Positions 1 through 7,561 of a stretch of DNA of 64,000 bases are shown one piece after another. A program made the translations under genes and the position numbers. The stretch comes from Nocardia jejuensis NBRC 103114. GTDB lineage: Bacteria > Actinomycetota > Actinomycetes > Mycobacteriales > Mycobacteriaceae. Location: assembly GCF_001613145.1 (NCBI RefSeq), contig NZ_BDBU01000027.1, positions 124,001-188,000 of the forward strand. Direction: 5' to 3'. Every line of letters starts with the position of its first letter. The first letter of the stretch is position 1. The notes below the pieces were generated by a model that saw only the letters and a list, made by a program, of their open reading frames with translations, ran no database searches and was not told the origin of the DNA.

Positions 1-1334
1 ACTTCGGAACCCTGTCCGGCGTACGGGGTTTCGACGATCCGTCACCGGCATGGCAGCAGTACGGCTACGCGCCGGGAATCGGACCGACCCCGGACGGGTT
101 CATCAATCCGTTCCGGCTCGACACCGAACTCGGTGCGACGCTCGACGGCGAATGCATCAACGATCCGGACCACACCTGGGCCGGTATGCACCGGGCGTGG
201 AACAACGGCGCGAACGACGGCTGGATGCCGATGTCCATCGCATCGGTCGGCGCGGCCAACGGTCCCGCGGCCATGGGGTACTACACGCGCGCCGACATTC
301 CGGTGCACCACGATCTGGCCGACGCGTTCACCCTGTGCGACAACTACCACTGTTCGGTGCTGGGTCCCACCGATCCCAACCGGCTCTACTGGATGTCGGC
401 GACCATCGACCCGGACGGTCTCAACGGCGGCCCGCTGCTCGAGACCCCGACATTGATTCCGCAGAACGCCTACAGCTGGCGGACCATGCCGGAGAACCTC
501 TCCGATGCCGGGGTCAGCTGGAAGATCTACAACAATCGCGATCTGGGTCCGGTGTCCTCGGTGATCCTGGACGGGATGCTGGGCTGCTTCAAGCAGGCCG
601 CCGATCCGAATTCCGAACTGGCGCGCCGTGGAAAGGCTCCGGTCTATCCGGCCGATTTCGCCGCCGACGTGGCCGCGGACCAGCTGCCCGCGGTGTCCTG
701 GGTGATCCCGCCGCTGTTCAACTGCGAGCATCCGGCTCTGCCACCGGCGCTCGGCGCCGTCGGCATCATGCAGGTGCTCGACATCCTCACCTCGAATCCG
801 AAGGTGTGGGAGAAGACCGCGCTGATCATCAGTTACGACGAGAACGGCGGTTTCTTCGACCACGTGACGCCGCCGACCCCGCCGCCCGGAACGCCCGGTG
901 AATACCTGACCGTTCCCCTGAACCGCGCCGCGAAGTCCGAAGGCATCGCCGGACCTGTCGGTCTGGGGTACCGCGTGCCCTGCCTGGTGATCTCGCCCTA
1001 CAGCCGCGGCGGTCTGGTGGCGTCGGAGACCTTCGACCACACCTCGCAGCTGCGGTTGCTCGAACGCCGTTTCGGGGTGGACGTGCCGAACCTCAGCGCC
1101 TGGCGGCGCCGGACGACCGGTGACATGACCTCGGCCTTCGACTTCGCCTCGGGTCCGGATGCGGCGAAACCCGCCTTCGCCCCGGCGAATCGGAAGGTCG
1201 ACGCGGCGCTGGCGCAGTGTGGGCCGAACGTCGCGCTGGGTACCGCGAACGTCGGCACGCCGTATCCGGTGCCGCCCAACTCCATGCCCACACAGGAACC
1301 GGGTACGCGGCGACGCCCCAGCGGGATCGTCTGA
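1..1334 (+). CDS. Phospholipase C-type phosphoesterase, 5' end outside the window
   Basis: The reading frame is open from base 3 (bases 1-2 end a split codon) to the TGA at 1332-1334, giving about 443 residues of a protein whose N-terminus lies upstream. It matches the bacterial non-haemolytic phospholipase C family (alkaline phosphatase superfamily fold; mycobacterial PlcA-D), enzymes that cleave phosphatidylcholine or sphingomyelin outside the membrane. Family-typical segments include GPTDPNRLYWMSATID, an acidic metal-site-like stretch SYDENGGFFDHVTPP, and VISPYSRGG followed by FDHTSQLRLLERRFG near the C-terminus. A secretion signal cannot be judged because the start is missing. No terminator was seen directly downstream. 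Confidence 0.9.
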   Translation, partial: FGTLSGVRGFDDPSPAWQQYGYAPGIGPTPDGFINPFRLDTELGATLDGECINDPDHTWAGMHRAWNNGANDGWMPMSIASVGAANGPAAMGYYTRADIPVHHDLADAFTLCDNYHCSVLGPTDPNRLYWMSATIDPDGLNGGPLLETPTLIPQNAYSWRTMPENLSDAGVSWKIYNNRDLGPVSSVILDGMLGCFKQAADPNSELARRGKAPVYPADFAADVAADQLPAVSWVIPPLFNCEHPALPPALGAVGIMQVLDILTSNPKVWEKTALIISYDENGGFFDHVTPPTPPPGTPGEYLTVPLNRAAKSEGIAGPVGLGYRVPCLVISPYSRGGLVASETFDHTSQLRLLERRFGVDVPNLSAWRRRTTGDMTSAFDFASGPDAAKPAFAPANRKVDAALAQCGPNVALGTANVGTPYPVPPNSMPTQEPGTRRRPSGIV

Positions 1335-1936
1335 GGTATCGAAAGGTGTTGCGCCGGGGCTGATCCGGAGAAATGGCCCCGGGCACGACGACGGCCCGGT
1401 TCCTGACGGAACTGGGCCGCGGTGGCACGGGTTGTCAGCCGGCTGTTGCCGGAACCCACTTGGCGGTGGCCACCGCGGTTCGTTTTCGCATGGCGGCGAA
1501 GCTGTGGCGAGCCGGATTCAGAATGGTGGAGAGCCACGAGCGACGGTGCTCGGCGAGCGCTGCCGCGACCGAGGGGATCTGGGTGCAGTGCATCGTGCCC
1601 GGCAGTCCCAAACGGTGGCGACCCGTCTGGATGTTTCTGGTGCCCAATGATATTCCTTCTCTGCGGATTTACCGGCCTTCGATCGCCTCCGGCGAACCTT
1701 AGCCGAACGAAAGTGTGCGACACCGTACATTGCGCGACATTCGCCCCGGCGTGTCGGAATGTTACCGACAAACGGTCCGGATTCAGAAAATATGTTGCGA
1801 GTTGGTCTCGCGGATATCACGAAATGAACAAACCGAGCGCCTGCTTGTGAAATTGCCCCCGCGAGTGGGTAATCCGACTTTTCGGCTGTTGAGGGCCGGT
1901 TTCGGTCGGTCCACCGCAGGATGCAAGACTGGACGA
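1335..1936. other. Intergenic stretch between phospholipase and coaE
   Basis: About 600 bases without a conserved gene. The first half is GC-rich and holds one candidate minus-strand small ORF (1435-1647). Bases 1640-1850 are more AT-rich than their surroundings and probably contain the promoters for coaE and for that ORF. No tRNA, terminator hairpin or mobile-element end was recognised. Confidence 0.6.
1435..1647 (-). CDS. Candidate 70-residue small protein, unknown function
   Basis: The ORF starts at a TTG (1645-1647 on the complement) preceded eight bases upstream by AGAAGG, a good ribosome binding site. About three quarters to four fifths of its third codon positions are G or C, as in real genes here. 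The protein is basic, with a helix-like middle (SVAAALAEHRRSWLSTILN) and a basic C-terminal part (FAAMRKRTAVATAKW). There is no signal peptide and no recognised domain. It faces away from coaE, and an AT-richer region lies upstream of it. It could be a chance ORF; the binding site and codon bias are the only support. Confidence 0.4.
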   Translation of the reverse strand: MGTRNIQTGRHRLGLPGTMHCTQIPSVAAALAEHRRSWLSTILNPARHSFAAMRKRTAVATAKWVPATAG

Positions 1937-2902
1937 ATGTTGCGTATCGGTCTCACTGGCGGCATGGGTGCGGGCAAATCGACCGTGGCCCGGATATTCA
2001 TCGAACGTGGTGCGGTGCTGGTGGATAGCGACGCCATCGCCCGCGAGGTGGTCGCGCCCGGAACCGAGGGTCTGGCCGCGCTGGCCGCCGCGTTCGGCGA
2101 GGAGATTCTCGCCCCCGACGGCAGCCTGGATCGTCCGGCGCTGGCCGCCAAGGCCTTCGCCAGTGACGAGGCCCGGGCCACGCTCAACGGCATCACCCAT
2201 CCGCTGGTCGGCAAGCGCAGCGCCGAACTCATCGCCGGCGCGCCCGCCGACGGCATTGTCGTGCAGGACATTCCGCTACTGGTCGAGAACGGGTTGGCCC
2301 CGTTCATGAATCTGGTGGTCATCGTGGACGCCGCCCAGGAGACCCGGGTCCGGCGCCTGGTCGAGTTCCGGGGCATCGACGAGGCCGATGCCCGCTCGCG
2401 GATCGCCGCGCAGGCCACCGACGCTCAGCGCCGCGCCGTGGCCGATGTGCTGCTGGACAACAACGGTCCCAGCGGCGCGATCGACGCCGAGGTCTACCGG
2501 CTCTGGGACGAGCGGGTGATCCCGTTCGAGCACAACCTGCGCACCCGCACTCCGGCCGGGCGTCCGAAACCGACAGTGGTGGAGGCGAATCCGGACTGGC
2601 CCGTGCAGGCACAGCGGATCATCGCCCGGCTGGCGGTGGCCTGTGCCGCCGACGCACGGCGTATCGAGCACGTCGGGCCCACCTCGGTGCCGGGCAAGCC
2701 CGCCGCCGATGTGCTCGATATCCGCATCACGGTCGCGGACACCCGGGTGGCCGACGCACTGCGGGACCGCTTGGCGGACATCGGATTTCCGGCGGCCGGT
2801 GCGGATGCCGCCGTTGGCGTCGATCTCGTCGAGGGGGAGCGGCTGCACGCGAACACCGATCCGGGCCGCCCGGCGAACGTGATCGTCACACCGGGGCAGT
2901 AG
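1937..2902 (+). CDS. coaE: Dephospho-CoA kinase with truncated C-terminal GrpB/UPF0157 domain
   Basis: Catalyses the last step of coenzyme A synthesis, ATP-dependent 3'-phosphorylation of dephospho-CoA, in the cytosol. The P-loop GLTGGMGAGKSTVA is at residues 6-19, and the kinase domain runs to about residue 200. As in mycobacteria, a GrpB/UPF0157 domain follows (from about 215, VVEANPDWPVQAQRI). It stops after HANTDPGRPANVIVTPGQ, where longer homologues continue for roughly 75-80 residues, so this protein has 321 residues instead of about 400. The TAG abuts the convergent stop of the next gene with no gap. The ATG at 1937 is chosen because the kinase fold begins there; upstream in-frame sequence is not conserved-looking. 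Confidence 0.93.
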   Translation: MLRIGLTGGMGAGKSTVARIFIERGAVLVDSDAIAREVVAPGTEGLAALAAAFGEEILAPDGSLDRPALAAKAFASDEARATLNGITHPLVGKRSAELIAGAPADGIVVQDIPLLVENGLAPFMNLVVIVDAAQETRVRRLVEFRGIDEADARSRIAAQATDAQRRAVADVLLDNNGPSGAIDAEVYRLWDERVIPFEHNLRTRTPAGRPKPTVVEANPDWPVQAQRIIARLAVACAADARRIEHVGPTSVPGKPAADVLDIRITVADTRVADALRDRLADIGFPAAGADAAVGVDLVEGERLHANTDPGRPANVIVTPGQ

Positions 2903-3445
2903 TCACTTCCACTTCCAGGTGAGGGTGATGCCGTGCGAGGCCATCCAGGCCTCGAGGCTGTGCCCGTGCGCGGCGATGCCGTCGATGGTGGCGGTGGAGG
3001 TCTCGATGGCCCGCTGTGCCTCGCCGAGATCGAGGTATCCGGCGGCGTGGGCCGCGAGCAGCTCATCCACGTCCAGCAGTTCGACCTCGCGTCCGGTGCG
3101 CACCACCAGATCCAGGTAGTGATCGACCGACTTCCACTTCTTCGGACCGACCTGCGCGTATTCGCCGATGTCGACGTAGTAGTCCTGATCGCGCAGGTGT
3201 GCCGGGGTGAATTGGAAGACCGTCACGCGAATGGACAGGCTGGGCAGTAGCCAGGATTCGATGTAGTGGAACTCCGGGTGATCGGACGTTCTGGCCATGT
3301 AGAGCCCCCAGGGCTCCACCCGGTACTGCTCGACCTGCCGGACGAAACCCTTGGGGTCGATATTGGTGAGGTCGTCGACGTTGAAGTACTCGACCTTGGG
3401 TCGGTGCAGATCCACCGCGGACGCCTGAGTCATGGGTATCAGCAT
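2903..3445 (-). CDS. DUF402 domain protein (paralogue 1)
   Basis: A cytosolic DUF402-family protein of about 180 residues; mycobacteria have a homologue at the same place beside coaE and uvrB. Some DUF402 proteins elsewhere are nucleoside di/triphosphate phosphatases, but activity here is unproven. Visible family features are EPWGLYM, FHYIESWLLP, and YYVDIGEY followed by VGPKKW. The chosen ATG gives MLIPMTQ and has GAGAAG just upstream; an alternative ATG four codons later (3433) is also possible. It is clearly paralogous to the gene at 4190-4774, and both face the small secreted-protein gene between them. It ends directly against the coaE stop codon. Confidence 0.85.
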   Translation of the reverse strand: MLIPMTQASAVDLHRPKVEYFNVDDLTNIDPKGFVRQVEQYRVEPWGLYMARTSDHPEFHYIESWLLPSLSIRVTVFQFTPAHLRDQDYYVDIGEYAQVGPKKWKSVDHYLDLVVRTGREVELLDVDELLAAHAAGYLDLGEAQRAIETSTATIDGIAAHGHSLEAWMASHGITLTWKWK

Positions 3446-3634
3446 CGCTTCTCGGACGGCGGCCGTCCAGGGGAACGGGGTGACGAGTCGCCCACAGATA
3501 GCGGGCCGGGGACGGTTGGTGCTGCGGTTTTCCGGCTCTGATTTCACGAAAACACAATGTGAAGTACTCATGTTTCGCTACTGTGCGGCTACCCATCGAT
3601 GGGGGTGGGTAGCAGAGCAAAGGGAAGTACCTGC

Positions 3635-4057
3635 ATGAACGTACAGAAGGCCCGCTTCCGCCGGGTCGGTATGGGCCTCACGACCTTCGGCGCGATGGCC
3701 GCGGCCATGGTGCTGGCCGCGCCCTCGGCCTCGGCCTGGGTCGGCGACCTCGCGATCTCCGGCAGTGACCAGCAGGTCGGCTGCAGCTACACGCTGACCG
3801 CCTCGGTCGAGGTCGACCGGATCTCCACCGTGAAGTTCACCGACAACGGCGCGGACATTCCGGGTAGCCCGGTCTCGCCCTCGCTGCTGAGCAACAAGGT
3901 CACGATCAAGTGGACCCCGAAGACCGCGGGGTCGCACAAGATCGAGGCCCGTCAGATCCTGATCAGTGATTCGATCACCGTGCAGGTGAAGGAGGCTGGT
4001 GGCCTCGGCAGCGCGAGCTGCGGCTTGGGCGGCCTGATTCCGAGCGGGTCCGGCTAG
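3635..4057 (+). CDS. Small secreted Ig-like domain protein
   Basis: A 140-residue protein with a classic Sec signal peptide: basic N-terminus (KARFRR), hydrophobic core (GAMAAAMVLAA) and a signal-peptidase site after SASA, leaving a mature protein starting WVGD. The mature part looks like a single bacterial Ig-like beta-sandwich (YTLTASVEVD, VTIKWTPKTAGSHKI) with two cysteines (CSYTL and ASCGLGG) that could form a disulphide. AAAGGGAAG lies upstream of the ATG. A strong hairpin terminator follows, so it is probably monocistronic. Function unknown; the envelope or surroundings are the likely location. Confidence 0.85.
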   Translation: MNVQKARFRRVGMGLTTFGAMAAAMVLAAPSASAWVGDLAISGSDQQVGCSYTLTASVEVDRISTVKFTDNGADIPGSPVSPSLLSNKVTIKWTPKTAGSHKIEARQILISDSITVQVKEAGGLGSASCGLGGLIPSGSG

Positions 4058-4082
4058 TCGGAGGGCGGACCAGCCCGAATCG

Positions 4083-4123
4083 AAAGCCGCGCGGTTCGAA
4101 CATGCGTCGAACCGGGCGGCTTT
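4083..4123 (+). terminator. Hairpin terminator after the secreted-protein gene
   Basis: A 17-base stem (4083-4099 against 4107-4123) with one mismatch and a seven-base loop, running into TTTCCCCTTT. It lies 26 bases past the stop codon and also separates this gene from the convergent DUF402 gene. Confidence 0.75.
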
Positions 4124-4189
4124 CCCCTTTCCTGTCGAGGAAGGGGTCGGTTCCGCCGAAGCCGGCTGTCCGGGGCTACCTGCCGGGCG

Positions 4190-4774
4190 CTACAACCAGC
4201 TCAGCGCGACGCCCTTGCCGGCCAGCCAGCTGTCCACGTTATGGCCGCACCCGGCGATGCCGTCGACCACCGCGGCCGCGCGTTCGATGGCCCGGTGGGT
4301 CTGTCCGGTGTCGAAGTACCCGGCGGCGTGGGCGGCGAGCAGCTGGTCGATGCCGAGCAGCTCGGGGACCTGACCGGGGCGGGCCACCACATGCAGGTAG
4401 TGCCCCTGGGCCCGCCACTTCTTCGGCCCGACCGGTCCGTACTCGCCGATGTCGAGGTAGTACGTCTGCCCGCGATCGTGGCCGGGCCGCAGGTGATAGA
4501 CCGTCACCCGCAGCGAGAGCTCCGGCAGCAGCCAGGATTCGATGTAGTGGAAGCGCGGGTTGTCCACGATCCGCTCCACGTACAGACCCCACGGCTCGGC
4601 GTGCAGATGCTCCACCTGATGTAGGTACCCGTGGTAGTCGGTCCAGGACAGTTCGGCCAGATTGAAGAATTCGAGCCTGGGTCGATGCGCGCTCACCGGA
4701 GGCGCACCGCGCAACGTTCGGTTCGGGTGTGCACCGTTGGTGGAATTCCGCTGTGGCATTTGCAGACCGGTCAT
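4190..4774 (-). CDS. DUF402 domain protein (paralogue 2)
   Basis: A 194-residue DUF402 protein, roughly half identical by eye to the product of 2903-3445 over its last 165 residues (shared EPWGLY, FHYIESWLLP, VGPKKW, LLAAHAAGY). Its N-terminal 30 residues are unlike the paralogue and probably disordered. The ATG at 4774 has AGAAGAGG about eight bases upstream; an internal ATG five codons later is the alternative. The pair flanks a secreted-protein gene, suggesting local duplication followed by divergence. The biochemical role is not known. Confidence 0.85.
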   Translation of the reverse strand: MTGLQMPQRNSTNGAHPNRTLRGAPPVSAHRPRLEFFNLAELSWTDYHGYLHQVEHLHAEPWGLYVERIVDNPRFHYIESWLLPELSLRVTVYHLRPGHDRGQTYYLDIGEYGPVGPKKWRAQGHYLHVVARPGQVPELLGIDQLLAAHAAGYFDTGQTHRAIERAAAVVDGIAGCGHNVDSWLAGKGVALSWL

Positions 4775-5175
4775 CGCCCTGCCTCTTCTCGAATCGTGCG
4801 ACCAGCCAGATCAGGTTACACCTGGACCCTGGGAATCGGACCCGCTGTGCGCGAGGGGATTTCGCGGACCCGTGCCCGTCGCAATTCCGAAGCCCTTTGC
4901 AGGAAGGGATAATTCGGGCATCGATTCCATTCGTCGAGTATTGCGAAGGTATTCGAAAAGTAAACACTTCCGCGCCGTGGGTAAAGGCAGTCACAGACTT
5001 GCCGTCCGGCGCGCGCGTTCGGCCCGGCGGCGAGATCGTGCCGCGCGCTCGTAAACCTCGAATCCGCTGTCCGGAGAGTGATGGATGTCACGGTCGTGAC
5101 GGCGCGGCGCGGTCGGAGCGCCGGTCGGTGGCGGGCGGGCTGACTCTGTCGGTGGTACGTCCTAGGCTGGTGGGC
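4775..5175. other. Divergent intergenic region before uvrB
   Basis: About 400 bases. An AT-richer patch at about 4900-4970 probably serves the leftward DUF402 gene. The last 30 bases hold the damage-type promoter for uvrB. The frame of uvrB stays open upstream, but this part lacks the conserved protein sequence. No LexA-type palindrome (TCGAAC-N4-GTTCGA) was found. Confidence 0.6.
5146..5168 (+). promoter_or_regulatory. RecA-NDp/PafBC-type DNA-damage promoter of uvrB
   Basis: CTGTCGGTG (5146-5154), eight bases, then TAGGCT (5163-5168) fits the mycobacterial LexA-independent damage promoter consensus TTGTCRGTG-N8-TAnnnT in all but the first base. Transcription about seven bases downstream would start at the ATG, so the message should be leaderless or nearly so. 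Confidence 0.75.
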
Positions 5176-7341
5176 ATGGCTTTCGCAACCGAGGTCCCGG
5201 AGGATCTGCCGCTCGCGCATTCGGAGTTCCGCCCCATCGGCGAGATCGAGCGCATCGAGGGCCGGTTCGAGGTGGTCAGCGAGCACAAACCCGCCGGTGA
5301 CCAGCCTGCCGCCATCGCGGAGCTGGAGCGCCGGCTCAACGCCGGCGAGCGGGACGTGGTGCTGCTCGGTGCGACCGGCACCGGTAAGTCCGCCACCACG
5401 GCCTGGCTCATCGAGAAGGTGCAGCGCCCCACCCTGGTGATGGCGCCGAACAAGACCCTCGCCGCGCAGCTGGCCAACGAGTTGCGCGAGATGCTGCCGC
5501 ACAACGCGGTCGAGTACTTCGTCTCGTACTACGACTACTACCAGCCCGAGGCATACATCGCGCAGACCGATACCTATATCGAGAAGGACAGCTCGGTCAA
5601 CGACGACGTCGAGCGGCTGCGGCACTCGGCCACCTCGAGCCTGCTCTCGCGGCGCGATGTGGTGGTGGTCGCGTCGGTGTCCTGCATCTACGGCCTGGGC
5701 ACTCCGCAGTCGTATCTCGATCGCTCGGTCATGCTGGAGGTCGGCGGCGAGATCGACCGCGATCGGCTGCTGCGGCTCCTGGTCGATGTGCAGTACACCC
5801 GCAACGACATGTCCTTCACCCGCGGCAGTTTCCGCGTGCGCGGGGACACGGTCGAAATCATTCCGTCCTATGAGGAATTGGCGATCCGCATCGAATTCTT
5901 CGGTGACGAGGTCGAGGCCCTCTATTATCTGCACCCGCTCACCGGTGATGTGGTGCGGCAGGTGGAAATGGTGCGCATTTTCCCGGCGACGCATTATGTC
6001 GCCGGCCCCGAACGCATGGAACGCGCGGTCGGTGATATCGAAATCGAACTCGAACAGCGTTTGGCGGAATTGGAGAAGCAGGGGAAATTGCTGGAGGCGC
6101 AACGCCTTCGGATGCGCACCCAATACGACCTCGAGATGATCAAACAGGTCGGCTTCTGCTCGGGTATCGAGAATTACTCCCGCCATATCGACGGCCGGCC
6201 CGGCGGCTCCGCTCCCGCGACCCTGATCGACTACTTCCCCGAGGACTTCCTGCTCGTCATCGACGAGTCGCACGCCACCGTGCCGCAGATCGGCAGCATG
6301 TACGAGGGCGATATGTCGCGCAAGCGGAATCTGGTGGAGTTCGGCTTCCGGCTGCCCTCGGCGGTGGACAATCGTCCGCTCACCTGGGAGGAGTTCTCCG
6401 AGCGCATCGGGCAGACGGTGTACCTCTCCGCCACGCCCGGAAAGTACGAATTGGGCCAGAGCGGCGGCGAATTCGTCGAGCAGGTCATTCGCCCGACCGG
6501 TCTGGTGGACCCCAAGGTCGTGGTGAAGCCGACCAAGGGCCAGATCGACGATCTGGTGCACGAGATCCGCCAGCGCGCCGAACGCGACGAGCGCGTCCTG
6601 GTCACCACACTGACCAAGAAGATGTCCGAGGATCTCACCGACTATCTGCTCGGGCTCGGCGTGCGGGTGCGCTACCTGCATTCGGAGATCGACACGCTGC
6701 GCCGCGTGGAGCTGCTGCGGCAGCTGCGCCTGGGCGAATACGACGTCCTGATCGGCATCAACCTGCTGCGCGAGGGTCTCGATCTGCCCGAGGTCTCGCT
6801 CGTCGCGATTCTCGACGCCGACAAGGAGGGGTTCCTGCGCAGCAGCACCAGCCTCATCCAGACAATCGGCCGCGCCGCGCGAAATGTCTCGGGTGAGGTC
6901 CACATGTACGCGGACAAGATCACCGACTCCATGCGGCACGCCATCGACGAGACCGATCGTCGCCGGGCGAAACAGGTCGCCTACAACGAGGAGCGCGGTA
7001 TCGACCCGATGCCGCTGCGCAAGAAGATCGCCGACATCCTCGATCAGGTCTACCGCGAGGCCGAGGATTCCGAGGTCGAGATCGGCGGCTCGGGCCGCAA
7101 TTCCAGTCGCGGTCGTCGTGCGCAGGGTGAGCCGGGCCGCGCGGTGAGCGCGGGCGTCTACGAGGGCCGTGACGTCAAATCCATGCCGCGCGCGGAATTG
7201 GCGGATCTTGTCAAAGACATGACCGCGCAGATGATGAACGCCGCGCGCGAGCTGCAGTTCGAGCTCGCGGGCCGGCTCCGCGACGAGATCGCCGACCTGA
7301 AGAAGGAGCTGCGCGGCATGGATGCCGCTGGGCTGCAATGA
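5176..7341 (+). CDS. uvrB: Excinuclease ABC subunit B
   Basis: Damage-verification subunit of nucleotide excision repair: it is loaded by UvrA, opens the helix with its ATP-driven beta-hairpin and recruits UvrC. The 721 residues have the Walker A GATGTGKSATTAWL near residue 72, the YDYYQPEAYI beta-hairpin region, a DESH motif (LLVIDESHATVPQ), the helicase motifs QTIGRAAR and LREGLDLPEV, and a C-terminal UVR coiled coil (AARELQFELAGRLRDEI) for UvrC binding. The ATG at 5176 is chosen because family similarity begins there and a damage-type promoter ends seven bases upstream. A terminator follows. Confidence 0.97.
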   Translation: MAFATEVPEDLPLAHSEFRPIGEIERIEGRFEVVSEHKPAGDQPAAIAELERRLNAGERDVVLLGATGTGKSATTAWLIEKVQRPTLVMAPNKTLAAQLANELREMLPHNAVEYFVSYYDYYQPEAYIAQTDTYIEKDSSVNDDVERLRHSATSSLLSRRDVVVVASVSCIYGLGTPQSYLDRSVMLEVGGEIDRDRLLRLLVDVQYTRNDMSFTRGSFRVRGDTVEIIPSYEELAIRIEFFGDEVEALYYLHPLTGDVVRQVEMVRIFPATHYVAGPERMERAVGDIEIELEQRLAELEKQGKLLEAQRLRMRTQYDLEMIKQVGFCSGIENYSRHIDGRPGGSAPATLIDYFPEDFLLVIDESHATVPQIGSMYEGDMSRKRNLVEFGFRLPSAVDNRPLTWEEFSERIGQTVYLSATPGKYELGQSGGEFVEQVIRPTGLVDPKVVVKPTKGQIDDLVHEIRQRAERDERVLVTTLTKKMSEDLTDYLLGLGVRVRYLHSEIDTLRRVELLRQLRLGEYDVLIGINLLREGLDLPEVSLVAILDADKEGFLRSSTSLIQTIGRAARNVSGEVHMYADKITDSMRHAIDETDRRRAKQVAYNEERGIDPMPLRKKIADILDQVYREAEDSEVEIGGSGRNSSRGRRAQGEPGRAVSAGVYEGRDVKSMPRAELADLVKDMTAQMMNAARELQFELAGRLRDEIADLKKELRGMDAAGLQ

Positions 7342-7356
7342 CATTCGGATTCACCG

Positions 7357-7383
7357 ACCCCCGGCGGCATTGCCGGGGGTTTT
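7357..7383 (+). terminator. Intrinsic terminator of uvrB
   Basis: A perfect nine-base stem (ACCCCCGGC against GCCGGGGGT) with a six-base loop and a run of T, 16 bases after the uvrB stop. Confidence 0.85.
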
Positions 7384-7561
7384 CGGCGTGTCCGATTTCG
7401 ACACGCTGTGATTTCGCGCGCTGAGCGTTCGCAGGAAATGCCGCCGTGATCCGGAGGGGTTACGATCCGCTTCGACACTCGATTGCGCTAGCCGGTGACC
7501 GGACTTCCGGGAACATCGGCGATCTCGACATGCTCTTGATCTCCTGGTTCCTGGGTTCGCC

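Noticed and set aside
5040..5176. LexA/SOS box upstream of uvrB
   Set aside because: No TCGAAC-N4-GTTCGA palindrome found; the LexA-independent element fits instead.
4816..7344. Long minus-strand open frame (842 codons) opposite uvrB
   Set aside because: It mirrors uvrB codons; strong G/C third-position bias keeps the antisense frame open. Protein is His/Asp/Leu-rich without any domain.
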